In this document: one piece after another, positions 5,117 to 5,660 of the stretch
Position numbering within the stretch: the stretch's first letter is position 1
Layout: each line of letters starts with the position of its first letter
Assembly: GCA_947175005.1 (NCBI GenBank)
Contig: CAMWLD010000157.1
Location: forward strand, 1-5,660
Source of the DNA: an uncultured Ruminococcus sp.
GTDB lineage: Bacteria > Bacillota > Clostridia > Oscillospirales > Ruminococcaceae
Length of the DNA stretch: 5,660 nt
Reading direction: 5' to 3'
Translations under genes and position numbers: made by a program
The notes under the pieces: model-generated
Told to the model about the DNA's origin: nothing
What the model saw: only the letters and a program-made list of their open reading frames with translations
Databases searched by the model: none

Positions 5117-5660
5117 TTACAGCAAGCCGTTTGCGATCATATCGGCAATTTTATTGATATGTTCTTTTTTGAACTCCAATAGATTTAAACCCGCAGTGAT
5201 TATTTCCTTTGCTTTCGGTATCATAGCCTCTTCCAATGCCAGAACAGGCAGCATCAATAAAGGGATTCTGGGGTCGGGGCAGCCGTTTATGAATGAATTG
5301 AAATCCTCCCAGGATAAAGTTCTTATTTTATAATGTCCCTCTATAGCTCCTATTTCTTTATCATTAAAAATAAATAATGTGGAATAAGGATGAAATTCTA
5401 TTCTGAAATTATAATTGTTTTTTAAATTGGATAATTCAATTGAATTAGGATCGTCAACATATCCGCCATTCTCATCCAATACATCCTCTGAGAACTGAAC
5501 AAAATCATCGACCCATTCTTCGGCGGAACTGAAATCATAATTTTCATATATAAAGTCCGAAAGGCTGATATCTTCTTCTTCATCCAAAGCATTTGGAAAA
5601 GATGTTGAGATAAAATAAAGCCAAAAGGAATTATTACCGATAATAGCTTCAATATCATTT
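5117..5660 (-). CDS. Partial gene: C-terminal 180 residues of an acidic protein, possibly immunity-like
   Basis: The frame stays open from the stop at 5119-5117 to the right edge, so the true start is outside the window. The TTG at 5587 is an internal Leu codon: the 24 codons before it are stop-free and continue the same protein style, with a hydrophobic IIGNNSFWLYFIS segment. The protein is soluble and acidic, with a DEEED patch after this segment, then a mixed beta part (FRIEFHPYSTLFIFND), then the motif GHYKIRTLSWEDF, and a helical end from about LPVLALEEA. From memory, the G-H-[YW]...L-x-W-E/D-E/D pattern resembles immunity proteins of polymorphic-toxin systems (Imm19-like or similar), but this is not verified and the family is not assigned. 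The gene is clearly AT-richer than its neighbours: 13 G/C of 60 bases at 5401-5460, against 35 of 60 at 1741-1800 in the transglutaminase gene. It may be acquired DNA. A transcript link to the DUF58 gene is possible but not shown. Confidence 0.75.
   Translation of the reverse strand, partial: NDIEAIIGNNSFWLYFISTSFPNALDEEEDISLSDFIYENYDFSSAEEWVDDFVQFSEDVLDENGGYVDDPNSIELSNLKNNYNFRIEFHPYSTLFIFNDKEIGAIEGHYKIRTLSWEDFNSFINGCPDPRIPLLMLPVLALEEAMIPKAKEIITAGLNLLEFKKEHINKIADMIANGLL

Noticed and set aside
5103..5134. Possible terminator at the end of the right-edge partial gene
   Set aside because: The T-rich stretch after the stop is real, but the only stem (GCAA/TTGC, 5122-5125 with 5131-5134) is 4 bp and lies within the coding end, too weak to call.
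5585..5587. TTG at 5587 as the start of the right-edge gene
   Set aside because: The frame continues open for 24 more codons to the window edge with protein-like composition, so this TTG is most likely an internal leucine codon.

Overview
The window looks like a piece of a Gram-positive, low-to-medium GC bacterial chromosome, most likely from the Clostridia (Ruminococcus/Oscillospiraceae type). This is an inference. It rests on the strong GGGAGG-type ribosome binding site, the DUF58 and TgpA-like transglutaminase gene pair with a long Thr/Ser/Glu/Gly-rich extracellular linker, and the mix of GC-rich core genes with AT-rich neighbours. All supportable genes lie on the minus strand, so the window is transcribed from high to low coordinates.

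Layout in transcription order. At 5660-5117 is the C-terminal part of an AT-rich gene that runs off the right edge. It is small, acidic and of unknown function, with a weak resemblance to immunity proteins of polymorphic-toxin systems. After a 77-base gap comes a tightly coupled pair. The first gene (5039-3930) encodes a membrane-anchored DUF58 (von Willebrand A-like) protein. The second (3946-917) encodes a 1009-residue multi-pass membrane protein with an extracellular transglutaminase/cysteine-protease-like core, a roughly 240-residue disordered linker, a second membrane anchor and a DUF4129-like cytoplasmic tail. The two frames overlap by 17 bases, and the ribosome binding site of the second lies inside the first, so they are probably co-translated and act together at the cell envelope. 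The MoxR-type AAA+ ATPase usually found directly upstream of such pairs is not the immediate neighbour here.

After a 158-base gap without a convincing terminator comes a 176-residue soluble protein with an HELTH zinc-metallopeptidase motif (758-228). A clear Rho-independent terminator (132-91) closes this transcription unit. Just beyond it, at the left edge, is a near-consensus sigma-70 promoter pointing out of the window, preceded by short AT-rich direct repeats. The next gene to the left is therefore probably also on the minus strand and separately controlled.

No RNA genes, CRISPR array, insertion sequence or integrase is visible. The least explained elements are the HExxH protein, the partial gene at the right edge, a nine-base homopolymer in the transglutaminase linker that could make the gene slip out of frame, and the Glu at the catalytic Asp position of the transglutaminase core.
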